44,972 nt of DNA, from NCBI RefSeq assembly GCF_004799755.1, contig NZ_SLUB01000035.1, forward strand, positions 1 to 44,972. Direction: 5' to 3'. Positions 8,756 through 16,049 of the stretch are shown here, in pieces (positions within the stretch are counted from its first letter, which is position 1; each line of letters opens with the position of its first letter). The translations under genes were made by a program, and so were the position numbers. The notes under the pieces were generated by a model. The model ran no database searches. It was not told the origin of the DNA and worked only from the letters and a program-made list of their open reading frames with translations. This DNA is from Bacillus timonensis. GTDB lineage: Bacteria; Bacillota; Bacilli; Bacillales; Bacillaceae_L.

Positions 8756-9928
8756 TTAAACGAGACTAGAAAGCACATGGACCCTTAGGATGATACCTAC
8801 TAGTCGTTGGTCTTCATCGACAACAGCTAACGGAAACTTAGTTTCCAATGCCTTCGGAATGATGTCTTGGATATATTCATCCTTTGAAACGGTAAATATA
8901 TCGTCTCGAATTACATCGGGCAGTGTCTTTTTATCCTTGATCCCATCAATGCAATCGTCAATGGTCACAATTCCCTCTAAGCGTCTATGCTTGTTCACGA
9001 CGAATACACTTGAGATCCCATTCTTCTGCATTTCTTTTACCGCTACTTGTAAACTGTCCTTTAACGAAATCAAAGCATTCGATTGAATCATAACGTGCTC
9101 TGCTTGTAAAATTTTAGAGCGGTCGATATCTTTTATAAACTCCGAGATATAATCATTCGCAGGAGTTTCAATAATTTCCTCCGGTGTACCGATTTGCTCG
9201 ACTACCCCGTCCTTCATTACCGCAACACGGTCTCCTAGTTTGAAAGCTTCATTAATATCATGAGTGATAAAAATAATCGTTTTTTGGAGCTTGTCCTGCA
9301 GTTCTAACAGCTCAAGTTGCATTTCTCGACGAATGAGTGGGTCTAGCGCACTAAAAGGTTCATCCATTAGGAGAATGTCAGGGTCATTTGCAAGTGCCCG
9401 CGCAAGTCCAACGCGCTGCTGCATCCCACCTGATAGCTCTCCTGGATATTTATCCTCGTATCCTTTTAAACCAACACTTTCAATATTTTTTAACGCTATT
9501 TCTCTGCGTTCTTCCTTTGAAACATTTTTTATCTCTAAGCCATATTCCACATTCGCCAAAACCGTACGGTGACTAAATAGCCCAAAGTGCTGAAACACCA
9601 TGGCGATTTTATCCTGTCTGAACTTCTTCAGCTGGGATGAGTTATAGCGAACAACATCCTCCCCATCTACATAAATAGACCCGGATGTAGGTTTGTTTAG
9701 AAGGTTAAAACAGCGAATCAATGTCGACTTACCACTTCCGGATAGTCCCATGATGACAAAGATTTCACCTTTCTTGATTTCCATTGATGCATTGTACACA
9801 CCAACGGTATGATTGGTTTTTTCTAAGATTTCCTTTTTACTCATTCCTTTTTCAACCATTGGAATGACTGATTTTGGTTTTGAACCAAATATTTTTGATA
9901 CTTTCTCTATTTTAATTTTCGTTTCCAT
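8756..9928 (-). CDS. opuAA: Glycine betaine/proline-betaine ABC transporter ATPase (OpuAA/ProV-like)
   Basis: 390-residue nucleotide-binding subunit of an osmoprotectant importer. Walker A is GLSGSGKST near residue 60, the signature is LSGGMQQRVGLARALA, and Walker B is ILLMDEPFSALDP. The N-terminal extension with the GMSKKEILEKTNHTVGVYNAS segment is typical of OpuAA/ProV. Residues about 280-390 form a CBS pair (SSVFVVNKHRRLEGIVTIDD and the C-terminal VVDEDQRLVGII), which in relatives senses ionic strength or nucleotides. Its ATG overlaps the permease stop (TAATG) and GGGGGTCAG precedes it. It is the last gene of a binding protein-permease-ATPase operon, an order unlike the ATPase-first opuA of B. 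subtilis. Confidence 0.9.
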   Translation of the reverse strand: METKIKIEKVSKIFGSKPKSVIPMVEKGMSKKEILEKTNHTVGVYNASMEIKKGEIFVIMGLSGSGKSTLIRCFNLLNKPTSGSIYVDGEDVVRYNSSQLKKFRQDKIAMVFQHFGLFSHRTVLANVEYGLEIKNVSKEERREIALKNIESVGLKGYEDKYPGELSGGMQQRVGLARALANDPDILLMDEPFSALDPLIRREMQLELLELQDKLQKTIIFITHDINEAFKLGDRVAVMKDGVVEQIGTPEEIIETPANDYISEFIKDIDRSKILQAEHVMIQSNALISLKDSLQVAVKEMQKNGISSVFVVNKHRRLEGIVTIDDCIDGIKDKKTLPDVIRDDIFTVSKDEYIQDIIPKALETKFPLAVVDEDQRLVGIILRVHVLSSLV

Positions 9929-10812
9929 TATTCTGACCCCCTGTGTTTCTGGAATGAGCTTGCTACTCCTGATGTCAAACGGTCAATAATGATAGCTAGA
10001 AAAACGATACTGATACCCGCTTCAAATCCAAGTGCCATATCAATACGGTTAATCGCGATCAGAACCTGTTCACCTAGTCCCTTCGCACCAACCATTGATG
10101 CAATAACAACCATCGCAAGTGCCATCATGGTTGTTTGGTTTACCCCTGCCATAATCGTTGGAAGTGCCTGCGGCAATTGAACCTTCGTGAGCATCTGCCA
10201 TCTTGACGAACCAAATGATTGTGCTGATTCAATCACATCTTTATCCACATTACGAATCGCTAACTCAGTCAATCGGATAACAGGCGGCAACGCATAAATT
10301 AACGTTGCAAATACCGCTGAAACATTTCCTAAACTGAAGAAGAAAATCGCAGGGATTAAATAAACGAAACTAGGCATGGTTTGCATCGCATCCAAAATAG
10401 GCCTCATGACAATGGAAAATCCTTTACTAAATGCCATCCACACACCAAGGGGAATCCCAATAATGAGGGAAATGAGAACCGATGTTAAGACAATCGCAAT
10501 CGTGATCATCAATACATCCCATAATCCAAACGTTCCAATTAAAAATATAAAGAAGGCATATAACACACCGGAAAGAACAGATTTAAAACGCCATCCTAAA
10601 AGGAAAATAATAATTAAGAAGAGCCACCATGGAATGAAATTAAGAAATCCACTTATTCCATTGATAGTTTGAGAGGAAATTAGATGTATGAAATCAAAAA
10701 ACCCTTCGAACGTTGTATCAATCCACTTAATAAATTTTTCTACATATTCACCAATAAATTCCCATCGTATTTCTGGAAAACTACCCATAAGCAGGTTACA
10801 TAATGTAACCAT
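9928..10812 (-). CDS. opuAB: Betaine ABC transporter permease (OpuAB/ProW-like)
   Basis: 294-residue permease with an amphipathic N-terminus (residues 20-55), then six to seven membrane helices. The EAA loop GSSRWQMLTKVQLPQALPTI is the contact site for the ATPase, and LDAMQTMPSFVYLIPAIFFF is a strong ProW/OpuAB signature. The start is uncertain. The ATG at 10812 lies only one base after AGGTGA, while the ATG eight codons in (10788) has no clear ribosome site. A perfect 7-bp-arm palindrome (GTTACAT-T-ATGTAAC) immediately follows the first ATG and could influence initiation. It lies 81 bases downstream of the binding-protein gene and overlaps the ATPase gene by one base. Confidence 0.88.
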   Translation of the reverse strand: MVTLCNLLMGSFPEIRWEFIGEYVEKFIKWIDTTFEGFFDFIHLISSQTINGISGFLNFIPWWLFLIIIFLLGWRFKSVLSGVLYAFFIFLIGTFGLWDVLMITIAIVLTSVLISLIIGIPLGVWMAFSKGFSIVMRPILDAMQTMPSFVYLIPAIFFFSLGNVSAVFATLIYALPPVIRLTELAIRNVDKDVIESAQSFGSSRWQMLTKVQLPQALPTIMAGVNQTTMMALAMVVIASMVGAKGLGEQVLIAINRIDMALGFEAGISIVFLAIIIDRLTSGVASSFQKHRGSE

Positions 10813-10893
10813 TCACCTCACTTTTTTTGCAAAATCTCCTATTTAAAATAAATTTGTAGTAGCTGGCGAACACCAACTACTACAACAACGGGA

Positions 10894-11904
10894 TTACTCT
10901 AATGATTTTTTCACTTTTTCAGCGACATCTTCTGAAACCCAAGAAGTCCAAACATCTTCATGCTCCTTCATCCACCATTCGGCAGCCTCTTCGGCAGATG
11001 CATCATTTTCATTCATATATTTAAGAGCTTCTTCTGTTAAGTCGTTACTTGTTTGATAGTTTTTTAGAAACTCCACAACCTCTGGTGCTTGTTCAGGCAT
11101 GTCCTTGTGGACAGCTACAACAACATCATTTGGTGGGAATGCAGTGCCAAAGTCTTTATTCCATTGTTCTTCGTTATATTCTGGTTCTTCTAAAAGAGTA
11201 AGATCATATTTTGCCGTTACCCATGTTGGTGACCAGTAATATCCGACCCATCCTTCGCCTTTTTCATATGCATCAACTAGCGTTGCAACTGCACTTGAAT
11301 CTGAACCAGGACTAATATAGTTAAATGTATCTCCTAAGCCATATGTGTCAACCTTAACTGACATTGTTTCCCCAACAGCCCATCCTGTAGGAGCACCCAC
11401 GATAAGACCTTTGCTTGAATCCTCTGGGTCAGGGAATACTTCAGGATACTTCTTCAGGTCCTCAACCGTTTTTAAATCCGGCGCTAACGGCTCGATTCCT
11501 CTTTCTTCGTCCCCTTCAATCACATAAGTTGGAACATATAACCCTTGGCTGTTGTCATCAAAGTTAGTAGATACTGTTTCAATATCCCCAGCATCTGTCA
11601 TTTCTTGATATAGCTCTTTGACATTGTCAGTCCAAACTTCCATATACACATTGATGTCACCTTGACGTAAGCCTTCAAGTGTTGCAGCAGTCGATCCCGC
11701 TGTAACATCTGTTTGATAGCCAAATCCTTCCTCTAGGATTCTTTGTGCAATACTGTTATGAAAGCGAATGCTATCCCAACCAGCATCAGCAAGCACAATT
11801 TTATCTAATTTTTCTGGTTCTCCATCTCCTGAAGACCCCTCACTACTACATCCAACTAACGCGAGTAGTAAAACGGCTACTAGTATTAATAATTTTCGAC
11901 TCAT
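10894..11904 (-). CDS. opuAC: Betaine-binding lipoprotein (OpuAC/ProX-like)
   Basis: 336-residue extracellular solute-binding lipoprotein. The signal peptide ends in the lipobox ALVGC with Cys19, which would be diacylated. The mature part follows the OpuAC-type fold (PF04069-like): LADAGWDSIRFHN near the N-terminus, AATLEGLRQGDINVYMEVW, GAPTGWAVGE, and a tryptophan-rich C-terminus with several candidate cage residues for quaternary amines. The exact substrate (glycine betaine, proline betaine or choline derivatives) cannot be read off. GGGGAG precedes the ATG. Being the first gene fits the need for excess binding protein. Two inverted repeats lie in its leader. Confidence 0.87.
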   Translation of the reverse strand: MSRKLLILVAVLLLALVGCSSEGSSGDGEPEKLDKIVLADAGWDSIRFHNSIAQRILEEGFGYQTDVTAGSTAATLEGLRQGDINVYMEVWTDNVKELYQEMTDAGDIETVSTNFDDNSQGLYVPTYVIEGDEERGIEPLAPDLKTVEDLKKYPEVFPDPEDSSKGLIVGAPTGWAVGETMSVKVDTYGLGDTFNYISPGSDSSAVATLVDAYEKGEGWVGYYWSPTWVTAKYDLTLLEEPEYNEEQWNKDFGTAFPPNDVVVAVHKDMPEQAPEVVEFLKNYQTSNDLTEEALKYMNENDASAEEAAEWWMKEHEDVWTSWVSEDVAEKVKKSLE

Positions 11905-11935
11905 TCTTCATTTCTCCCCTTTTTTGTTTCATTTA

Positions 11936-11959
11936 TTAGTAAATGGATTTATTTACTAA
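11936..11959. promoter_or_regulatory. Inverted repeat in the betaine operon leader (possible operator)
   Basis: Perfect 9-bp arms, TTAGTAAAT and ATTTACTAA, with a 6-base spacer, 32 bases upstream of the binding-protein ATG. This fits a dimeric regulator site of the GbsR/MarR sort used for osmoprotectant genes, but the regulator is unknown and not encoded nearby. Confidence 0.45.
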
Positions 11960-11984
11960 AATTTAATAGAATGAACAATTCACC

Positions 11985-12010
11985 AAAAAATGAATATCCA
12001 TTCATTTTTT
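11985..12010. promoter_or_regulatory. Second inverted repeat upstream of the betaine operon
   Basis: Perfect 11-bp arms (AAAAAATGAAT and ATTCATTTTTT) around a 4-base centre, about 80 bases upstream of the binding-protein start. It may be an operator or an intrinsic terminator stem, since either strand ends in a T run. Confidence 0.45.
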
Positions 12011-12095
12011 GATACTACGTATTTCTCCAAACTTATACAACAATTGCACGATGTGATTAGATTAATAGAAAGGTGACAATTAATTAATCAGTCAG

Positions 12096-12242
12096 GTGAA
12101 AAATGCAGAAGATATATATAGGCTACATTTTTCGCAAGATTTCGAGGATACTTCTTTTGAACTATTGATCTTGGAGGGAAAAGATATTTGTTGGTTTCAC
12201 AGTGGTGAACCCAAGGGCTATATTAAAAGTATAGAGGAATAA
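12096..12242 (+). CDS. Possible small protein or gene remnant, 48 aa
   Basis: A GTG-initiated frame of 48 codons encodes a protein-like sequence (EDIYRLHFSQDFEDTSFELL, then GKDICWFHSGEPKGYIKSIEE in part). Its mix of acidic, aromatic and hydrophobic residues looks like a real domain end rather than random translation. The ribosome site is poor: AAAGGTGA lies about 20 bases upstream, and an in-frame stop lies just before the GTG. It could therefore be the 3' remnant of a decayed gene. I do not recognise the family. It sits in the otherwise gene-free stretch 12011-12504, where I see nothing else definite. Confidence 0.3.
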   Translation: MKNAEDIYRLHFSQDFEDTSFELLILEGKDICWFHSGEPKGYIKSIEE

Positions 12243-12504
12243 TAAAATCAGGACAAACCTGATAATGTAGCGTATCCCGTGATAAACTAGCATATTTCAT
12301 GATTTCCAAACCTCAGGTTGCCGAAATTATTTATCCTTCAAAAATCCTCCCATATCCTTTCATATCCTCCAAATATGAAGAAATTTTCAGTATTTTTATC
12401 AAAATATGCTATATGTAGTATTTCAATAGGACCTTAGCCCCTTATTTAGTAAGATATGAGCGAACACATGCCAATACGTATGGAAAACATCTCGAAAAAT
12501 AGCA

Positions 12505-12530
12505 AAAAACCAGATGTGAGCATCTGGTTT
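12505..12530. terminator. Intrinsic terminator (mainly for the 12553-12927 gene)
   Basis: Stem AACCAGATG/CATCTGGTT (12508-12529) with a 4-nt loop. On the minus strand it is followed by TTTTTTG and lies about 25 bases after the stop of the small membrane protein gene. Confidence 0.8.
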
Positions 12531-12552
12531 CCATTTTCCTTCTATTAAAAAA

Positions 12553-12927
12553 CTACCTTTTTTTCTTCTGTAAGTATTTTTCGTTGATCACAAGCACTTT
12601 TCCATCCTCAGCCGGTCTGTATTTACGAAACTTAAATTTATTTTTTTCAAACAGGATATTCCCAATGATATAAATAGGTAAGATGATAAACAAGTTAATA
12701 AGCATTTGAAGCAATAGGTTTAAATCCTTCTCAAATATATAAATCGTAAATACAGCATAAAACGCAAATGACACCATTAATACAATAAGTACATTACATA
12801 TATGAAAAGCGATCACACTTGTTTTTTCACGAAACATTCGCTCTAGTTCAAGCTTTAAAAAAAGTGTAATAAACACTGAAATCCCTATTGAAATAAGGGT
12901 AACAATATATGTAAAAACAGTATGCAT
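12553..12927 (-). CDS. Small membrane protein of unknown function, 124 aa
   Basis: I do not recognise this family. The chain has three clear hydrophobic helices at residues about 5-27, 37-65 and 70-93, the first two separated by a short basic/acidic loop (LELERMFREKTS). A positively charged C-terminal tail of about 30 residues (KNKFKFRKYRPAEDG, ending KYLQKKKR) suggests a cytoplasmic C-terminus. The ATG is preceded by GGGTGAGGG at about 10 bases. It has its own terminator, so it is probably monocistronic. Without a homologue no role can be assigned. Confidence 0.6.
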   Translation of the reverse strand: MHTVFTYIVTLISIGISVFITLFLKLELERMFREKTSVIAFHICNVLIVLMVSFAFYAVFTIYIFEKDLNLLLQMLINLFIILPIYIIGNILFEKNKFKFRKYRPAEDGKVLVINEKYLQKKKR

Positions 12928-13035
12928 ATTTGCTAATCCCTCACCCTCATTTTCCTTATCAGTTATAAGCCCAAGAGATTTGATTACCTACCCATATTGT
13001 AACACATCAGCTAATGAAAGCAGTTTTATTAATAG

Positions 13036-13079
13036 AAAAACCTCAGCTTTCTTCATTGAAGAAGGAAACTAAGGTTTTT
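13036..13079 (-). terminator. Intrinsic terminator after the TetR/SinI-like operon
   Basis: Long stem on the minus strand: AAAAACCTTAG pairs with CTGAGGTTTTT around an inner TTC/GAA helix, with the 3' arm ending in TTTTT. It is about 100 bases after the stop of the SinI-like gene. Confidence 0.65.
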
Positions 13080-13177
13080 GTAAGATGAGAGTGTGTAATA
13101 CCTATTAATGTTTAGAACTGGCTTTAAGTTGCTAGCTGGACTTTATCTGTAACGTCCTATCTGCTATACATTACGAC

Positions 13178-13348
13178 CTAGGCTCGATCGTTGACTGTTT
13201 CTTGGGTCCCATCTTTCGTAATTTTTCCAAAAAAATCCAACACATCTTCAAGCTTCATCCCCATGTTTTTAGCTTCGATGATTAATTCTACCCATTCCCC
13301 GTCAAGTTCCACTAGATCGCCAATATTTGCCGTTTTAATCTTACTCAT
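13178..13348 (-). CDS. SinI-like antirepressor peptide, 56 aa
   Basis: Short gene of 56 codons (ATG 13348, stop 13178-13180). The segment VELDGEWVELIIEAKNMGM followed by KLEDVLDFFGKI matches the SinI dimerisation motif (B. subtilis SinI: ELDQEWVELMVEAKEANIS, then PEEIRKYL). This two-helix hook sequesters SinR-type repressors that control matrix and biofilm genes. The gene starts 14 bases after the TetR stop codon. Its only Shine-Dalgarno-like run (GGGGG) abuts the ATG, so translation probably depends on coupling to the TetR gene. No SinR-like gene is in the window, so the partner is elsewhere. The motif match is clear by eye; the functional call is inference. Confidence 0.7.
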   Translation of the reverse strand: MSKIKTANIGDLVELDGEWVELIIEAKNMGMKLEDVLDFFGKITKDGTQETVNDRA

Positions 13349-13362
13349 CCCCCAATATATAA

Positions 13363-13965
13363 TTAGTTGGTTTCGTGATTTTGTAAGCCATACAAATAGA
13401 TATCCACTATTTCATTTGCTAGTTGTTGTGGATTTTTTTCATCTGTGAATAATTTCGTGATGGTAAGTCGCTCAATGGCCCCAATTAAGCACTCTGCAAC
13501 GGTTTGCATTTCTATGTCTTGTCTAAAGTAGTTATCCTGTTGTTCTGCTAGAAGATTCTTAGTGATATGATTTACAATAACTCGCTTAATTTCCTCCGAT
13601 TCACTTGCGATAAAAAATCCTATCTTCGTCAAATGTCGATGGTCGTTAAAAAATTCAAAGATCCCACTTAGACCTTTAGCTATTTTAGAAGGAAGTATGT
13701 TTTTATCCAAATCGGGTTCAAGTCTGCTACTCTGGGTTAGCATGATTAATTTGTTACGAAATGTATGTACGATCTCTTGAAAAATAGCTTCTTTACTTGA
13801 GAAGTAGAGATAAAAACTTGGCTGTGTGAGTCCAGCCCTTTTGACAATCGTACTGACCTTTGTTTCATGAAATCCATGCTCTGCGAATTCTTCTGCTGCA
13901 ACCATAAGGATTGCCTCTTTGCTTTTGATCCCAACTGACCCCTTCTGTCTCCCACGTTGTCCCAT
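13363..13965 (-). CDS. TetR/AcrR-family transcriptional regulator
   Basis: 200-residue regulator. The N-terminal helix-turn-helix (residues about 10-60) carries AAEEFAEHGFHETKVSTIVK and the hallmark GLTQPSFYLYFSSKEAIF; the C-terminal helical domain would bind an unknown ligand. I chose the ATG at 13965, preceded by AAAAGGCGG, rather than the GTG at 14007, because the GTG lies inside a palindromic operator overlapping the -10 box. No transporter or oxidoreductase gene, the usual TetR targets, is adjacent. The gene is followed closely by the SinI-like gene, linking ligand sensing to an antirepressor. Autorepression is likely from the operator position. Confidence 0.88.
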   Translation of the reverse strand: MGQRGRQKGSVGIKSKEAILMVAAEEFAEHGFHETKVSTIVKRAGLTQPSFYLYFSSKEAIFQEIVHTFRNKLIMLTQSSRLEPDLDKNILPSKIAKGLSGIFEFFNDHRHLTKIGFFIASESEEIKRVIVNHITKNLLAEQQDNYFRQDIEMQTVAECLIGAIERLTITKLFTDEKNPQQLANEIVDIYLYGLQNHETN

Positions 13966-13996
13966 GATAATGCCGCCTTTTATCTTTTTTGAAATT

Positions 13997-14016
13997 ATAA
14001 TACTCACGAGTATTAT
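13997..14016. promoter_or_regulatory. Palindromic operator of the TetR gene
   Basis: Perfect 9-bp arms, ATAATACTC and GAGTATTAT, around a 2-base centre. It overlaps the -10 box of the TetR promoter, which is typical of an autorepressor site. Confidence 0.7.
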
Positions 14017-14041
14017 CTCTTACAAAATACCACCCGGTCAA
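14012..14041 (-). promoter_or_regulatory. Promoter of the TetR/SinI-like operon
   Basis: Minus-strand TTGACC (14036-14041), 18-base spacer and GATAAT (14012-14017). The -10 lies within the palindrome at 13997-14016. Confidence 0.6.
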
Positions 14042-14090
14042 GTAGCCTATTGCCAGTTTTAACCTACAAAAACTGACAAATTTTCACGAA

Positions 14091-14122
14091 AAAAAGACTA
14101 CCTCCTTGAATTCGGGAGGTAG
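14091..14122 (-). terminator. Intrinsic terminator, probably of the kinase transcript
   Basis: CTACCTCC (14098-14105) pairs with GGAGGTAG (14115-14122); on the minus strand the hairpin is followed by TCTTTTTTT. The only minus-strand gene upstream of it is the kinase at 14406-15197. That transcript would therefore run antisense through the whole 64-aa gene before ending here. Confidence 0.65.
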
Positions 14123-14203
14123 CCCTTAGACTAACAACTAAAATTCGATGTATGTTAGAATAGGCTAAAGCAAACATACACTACAACGAAAAGAGGCGAA
14201 ATT

Positions 14204-14398
14204 ATGTTTGATAAAATCAAAAGACAACTAAGAAATATTGCACGCGGAAGCAGTAGCAGAAGGCACCGTTACTACGGAGGAAGCAGCAGTAACAGAAGGC
14301 ATCGTTACTTTGGAGGAAGCAGTAGCAGAGGGCATAAATATAATCCATTGAGTGGCAGTAAACGCTACAAACGAAGAAGCTGGGGGAGCAGTAGCTAA
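14204..14398 (+). CDS. Small Ser/Arg/Gly-rich basic protein, 64 aa
   Basis: A highly basic peptide built from imperfect repeats of about 14 residues: GSSSRRHRYYG, GSSSNRRHRYFG, GSSSRGHKYNP and a degenerate tail ending WGSSS. GAGGCG precedes the ATG at a usable distance. Low complexity with Ser-Arg-His-Tyr repeats recalls spore-coat proteins such as CotG or small coat peptides. Upstream, CATACACTA (14175-14183) fits the -10 consensus of sigma-E/sigma-K promoters, though I find no good -35. A hyphenated dyad TGTATGTT/AACATACA (14149-14180) overlaps it. It ends 7 bases before the stop of a convergent Ser/Thr kinase gene, which makes it a candidate substrate. The function is unproven. Confidence 0.6.
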   Translation: MFDKIKRQLRNIARGSSSRRHRYYGGSSSNRRHRYFGGSSSRGHKYNPLSGSKRYKRRSWGSSS

Positions 14399-14405
14399 TT
14401 ACCGT

Positions 14406-15197
14406 TCAATCACTATTTTCAAAAGCTCTAACTGCTTTATAAAGGTCGTGTAAGATTTGCTCAATTGTCGAATACGGTTCAGTTATTCCTAGCAATTTTT
14501 TCAATATAGCTTCCGTTTCCTGCCTTAGCGAAAGTTCTTCTGTCCACGGGAGGGCTTTTTTCGTTTTTAAAGGATACGTTGTATAAAGCAAATATAAAAG
14601 GATATCCCCTAAATCATAATAGTCTTGGAGTTTCAATTCTTCACTGTTAGTTTCTCTGAATTGAGTCGATTTCACCTGTCTTGCTAAGCCAAAATCGATT
14701 AAATATGGCTCATTTTCTTTTATTATGATATTTGGTATCCGCAAATCAAGATGATACATATCATTATTATGAAGGTAATCAACTAATTTAATTATTTTCG
14801 CTAAAAATAGTAAAGACTCTTCCTCATTAAACACCTTTTTATTTAGAAAAATTTCGTCCTCGAGGTTTACCCCATCCATATAGCTCATTGCATAAAAATA
14901 ATGACCTCTTTCCGAAAATTCCCCATAGAACAACGGCATTTGCTTATGTTTCAATCTCTTCATGATCGATATTTCATCTTCAAACAGCTTGATTTCATTC
15001 CTATTTTTACGTTTACTTGGTCTTAGTTGCTTTACGACTTTGTACTCCTTATTTTGTAAATCATGACAAAGGTATACGATCCCATAGCTTCCAGTCCCAA
15101 TCATATCTATAACCTGGTACCGATGATTTAAGATTTCTGCTGCTTTTATAGGTTTATCTACAATAAACTGATACATTCTTCGAATGGGTCGTAACAT
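14406..15197 (-). CDS. Hanks-type Ser/Thr protein kinase (PrkD/YbdM-like)
   Basis: 263-residue cytoplasmic kinase without membrane or PASTA domains, similar in size and style to B. subtilis PrkD (YbdM). It keeps the glycine loop GTGSYG (34-39), a candidate ATP lysine Lys56 in YKVVKQL, the catalytic loop HLDLRIPN (Asp151, Asn156) where HRD is replaced by HLD, and DFG at 168-170. AAAGGAG precedes the ATG. The nearest minus-strand terminator is at 14091-14122, beyond the convergent Ser-rich gene. The C-terminal lobe is short, as in other minimal bacterial kinases. A substrate cannot be assigned from sequence, but the adjacent Ser/Arg-repeat protein is a reasonable guess. Confidence 0.88.
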   Translation of the reverse strand: MLRPIRRMYQFIVDKPIKAAEILNHRYQVIDMIGTGSYGIVYLCHDLQNKEYKVVKQLRPSKRKNRNEIKLFEDEISIMKRLKHKQMPLFYGEFSERGHYFYAMSYMDGVNLEDEIFLNKKVFNEEESLLFLAKIIKLVDYLHNNDMYHLDLRIPNIIIKENEPYLIDFGLARQVKSTQFRETNSEELKLQDYYDLGDILLYLLYTTYPLKTKKALPWTEELSLRQETEAILKKLLGITEPYSTIEQILHDLYKAVRAFENSD

Positions 15198-15249
15198 GAT
15201 TTACTCCTTTAGCCGTTTTAAGATTTACCATATTGAGTTTCGTTGTCAC

Positions 15250-15290
15250 AAAAAAGTCTATAGAAGAAAAAATGCTTCTCCTATAGACTA
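15250..15290 (-). terminator. Intrinsic terminator after the L25/Ctc gene
   Basis: On the minus strand AGTCTATAG pairs with CTATAGACT around an inner GAAG/CTTC helix, followed by TTTTTTG. It lies about 160 bases after the stop of the L25-like gene. Confidence 0.75.
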
Positions 15291-15359
15291 CTCAAAAAGA
15301 TAACTTTTTTCTACAAAAGTATTGATATCGTTATTAGCTTTGTTTACACTTATAAACGG

Positions 15360-15388
15360 CAAAACACTTGGTCGCAACAAGTGTTTTG
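15360..15388. other. Hairpin between the L25 gene and its terminator
   Basis: Perfect 11-bp arms (CAAAACACTTG and CAAGTGTTTTG) with a 7-base loop and no T run on either side. It is in the 3' untranslated part of the L25-like transcript and could be an RNA-stability or processing element. Confidence 0.5.
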
Positions 15389-15449
15389 GGTTGTCGTTTT
15401 GGGTCTGTCTTACTGTCCTATTTCAACTTACCAGGTTAGATTGCTAGGA

Positions 15450-16049
15450 TTAGACACCTGAAACTTCAACTTCACCCGTTTCATCCTCTTCATTTGTTTG
15501 TGCTTTTATATAATCAATTGTGACGATTGTTTCATCATCTTCATGCTTGATCGTGCAGTTACTATATTCCTTTTTAATATCTGCTACTCGAACAGAATGG
15601 CCAATTTCAAATCCAGTGATGTCAATTTCAATAAAATCAGGGAGATCATTCGCTTTTGCTGTGATATCCAATTCGTAAAGAAATTGTTTCGCAACTCCTC
15701 CAGATTTCTCTCCAATTGAAGTTCCCTTTAAAATCACACTCACTTTAGTATCGATTTCAGTATCCTCATCAACATGAAGAAAATCGACATGAAGGACATC
15801 CTTTGTTACAGGGTTATGTTGGTAATCTCTTAAAATAACATTCTTTGATTTCCCATCAACATGTAGTGAGAAAATACCATTTCTCCCCACACCCTTTATT
15901 ACCCTTCTTAAATCCACGTTGTTAACCGCAATGGATTCTGTTTGAATATCACTTCCATAAACAACAGCAGGGATTTTCCCATCACTTCTCAATTTTTTCA
16001 AAATAGACTTTTTCGTACTATTTCTTTTTTCTGCTACTAACGTATTCAT
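15450..16049 (-). CDS. rplY: Ribosomal protein L25 / general stress protein Ctc
   Basis: 199-residue bL25 of the long TL5/Ctc type. The N-terminal 5S rRNA-binding barrel (residues about 4-90) has LRSDGKIPAVVYG, and the C-terminal domain has VSVILKGTSIGEKSGGV and IEIDITGFEIGHSVRVADI; an acidic tail follows. AAAGGTGG precedes the ATG. In B. subtilis ctc sits between prs and spoVC, but here the gene stands alone between a kinase and a nucleoside transporter. It may thus be a second copy or a relocated gene. No SigB promoter could be identified with confidence in the 230 bases upstream. Confidence 0.92.
   Translation of the reverse strand: MNTLVAEKRNSTKKSILKKLRSDGKIPAVVYGSDIQTESIAVNNVDLRRVIKGVGRNGIFSLHVDGKSKNVILRDYQHNPVTKDVLHVDFLHVDEDTEIDTKVSVILKGTSIGEKSGGVAKQFLYELDITAKANDLPDFIEIDITGFEIGHSVRVADIKKEYSNCTIKHEDDETIVTIDYIKAQTNEEDETGEVEVSGV

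Noticed and set aside
13191-13448. 85-codon plus-strand frame
   Set aside because: It is antisense to the SinI-like gene and the TetR 3' end, and has no ribosome site; the minus-strand reading is the convincing one.
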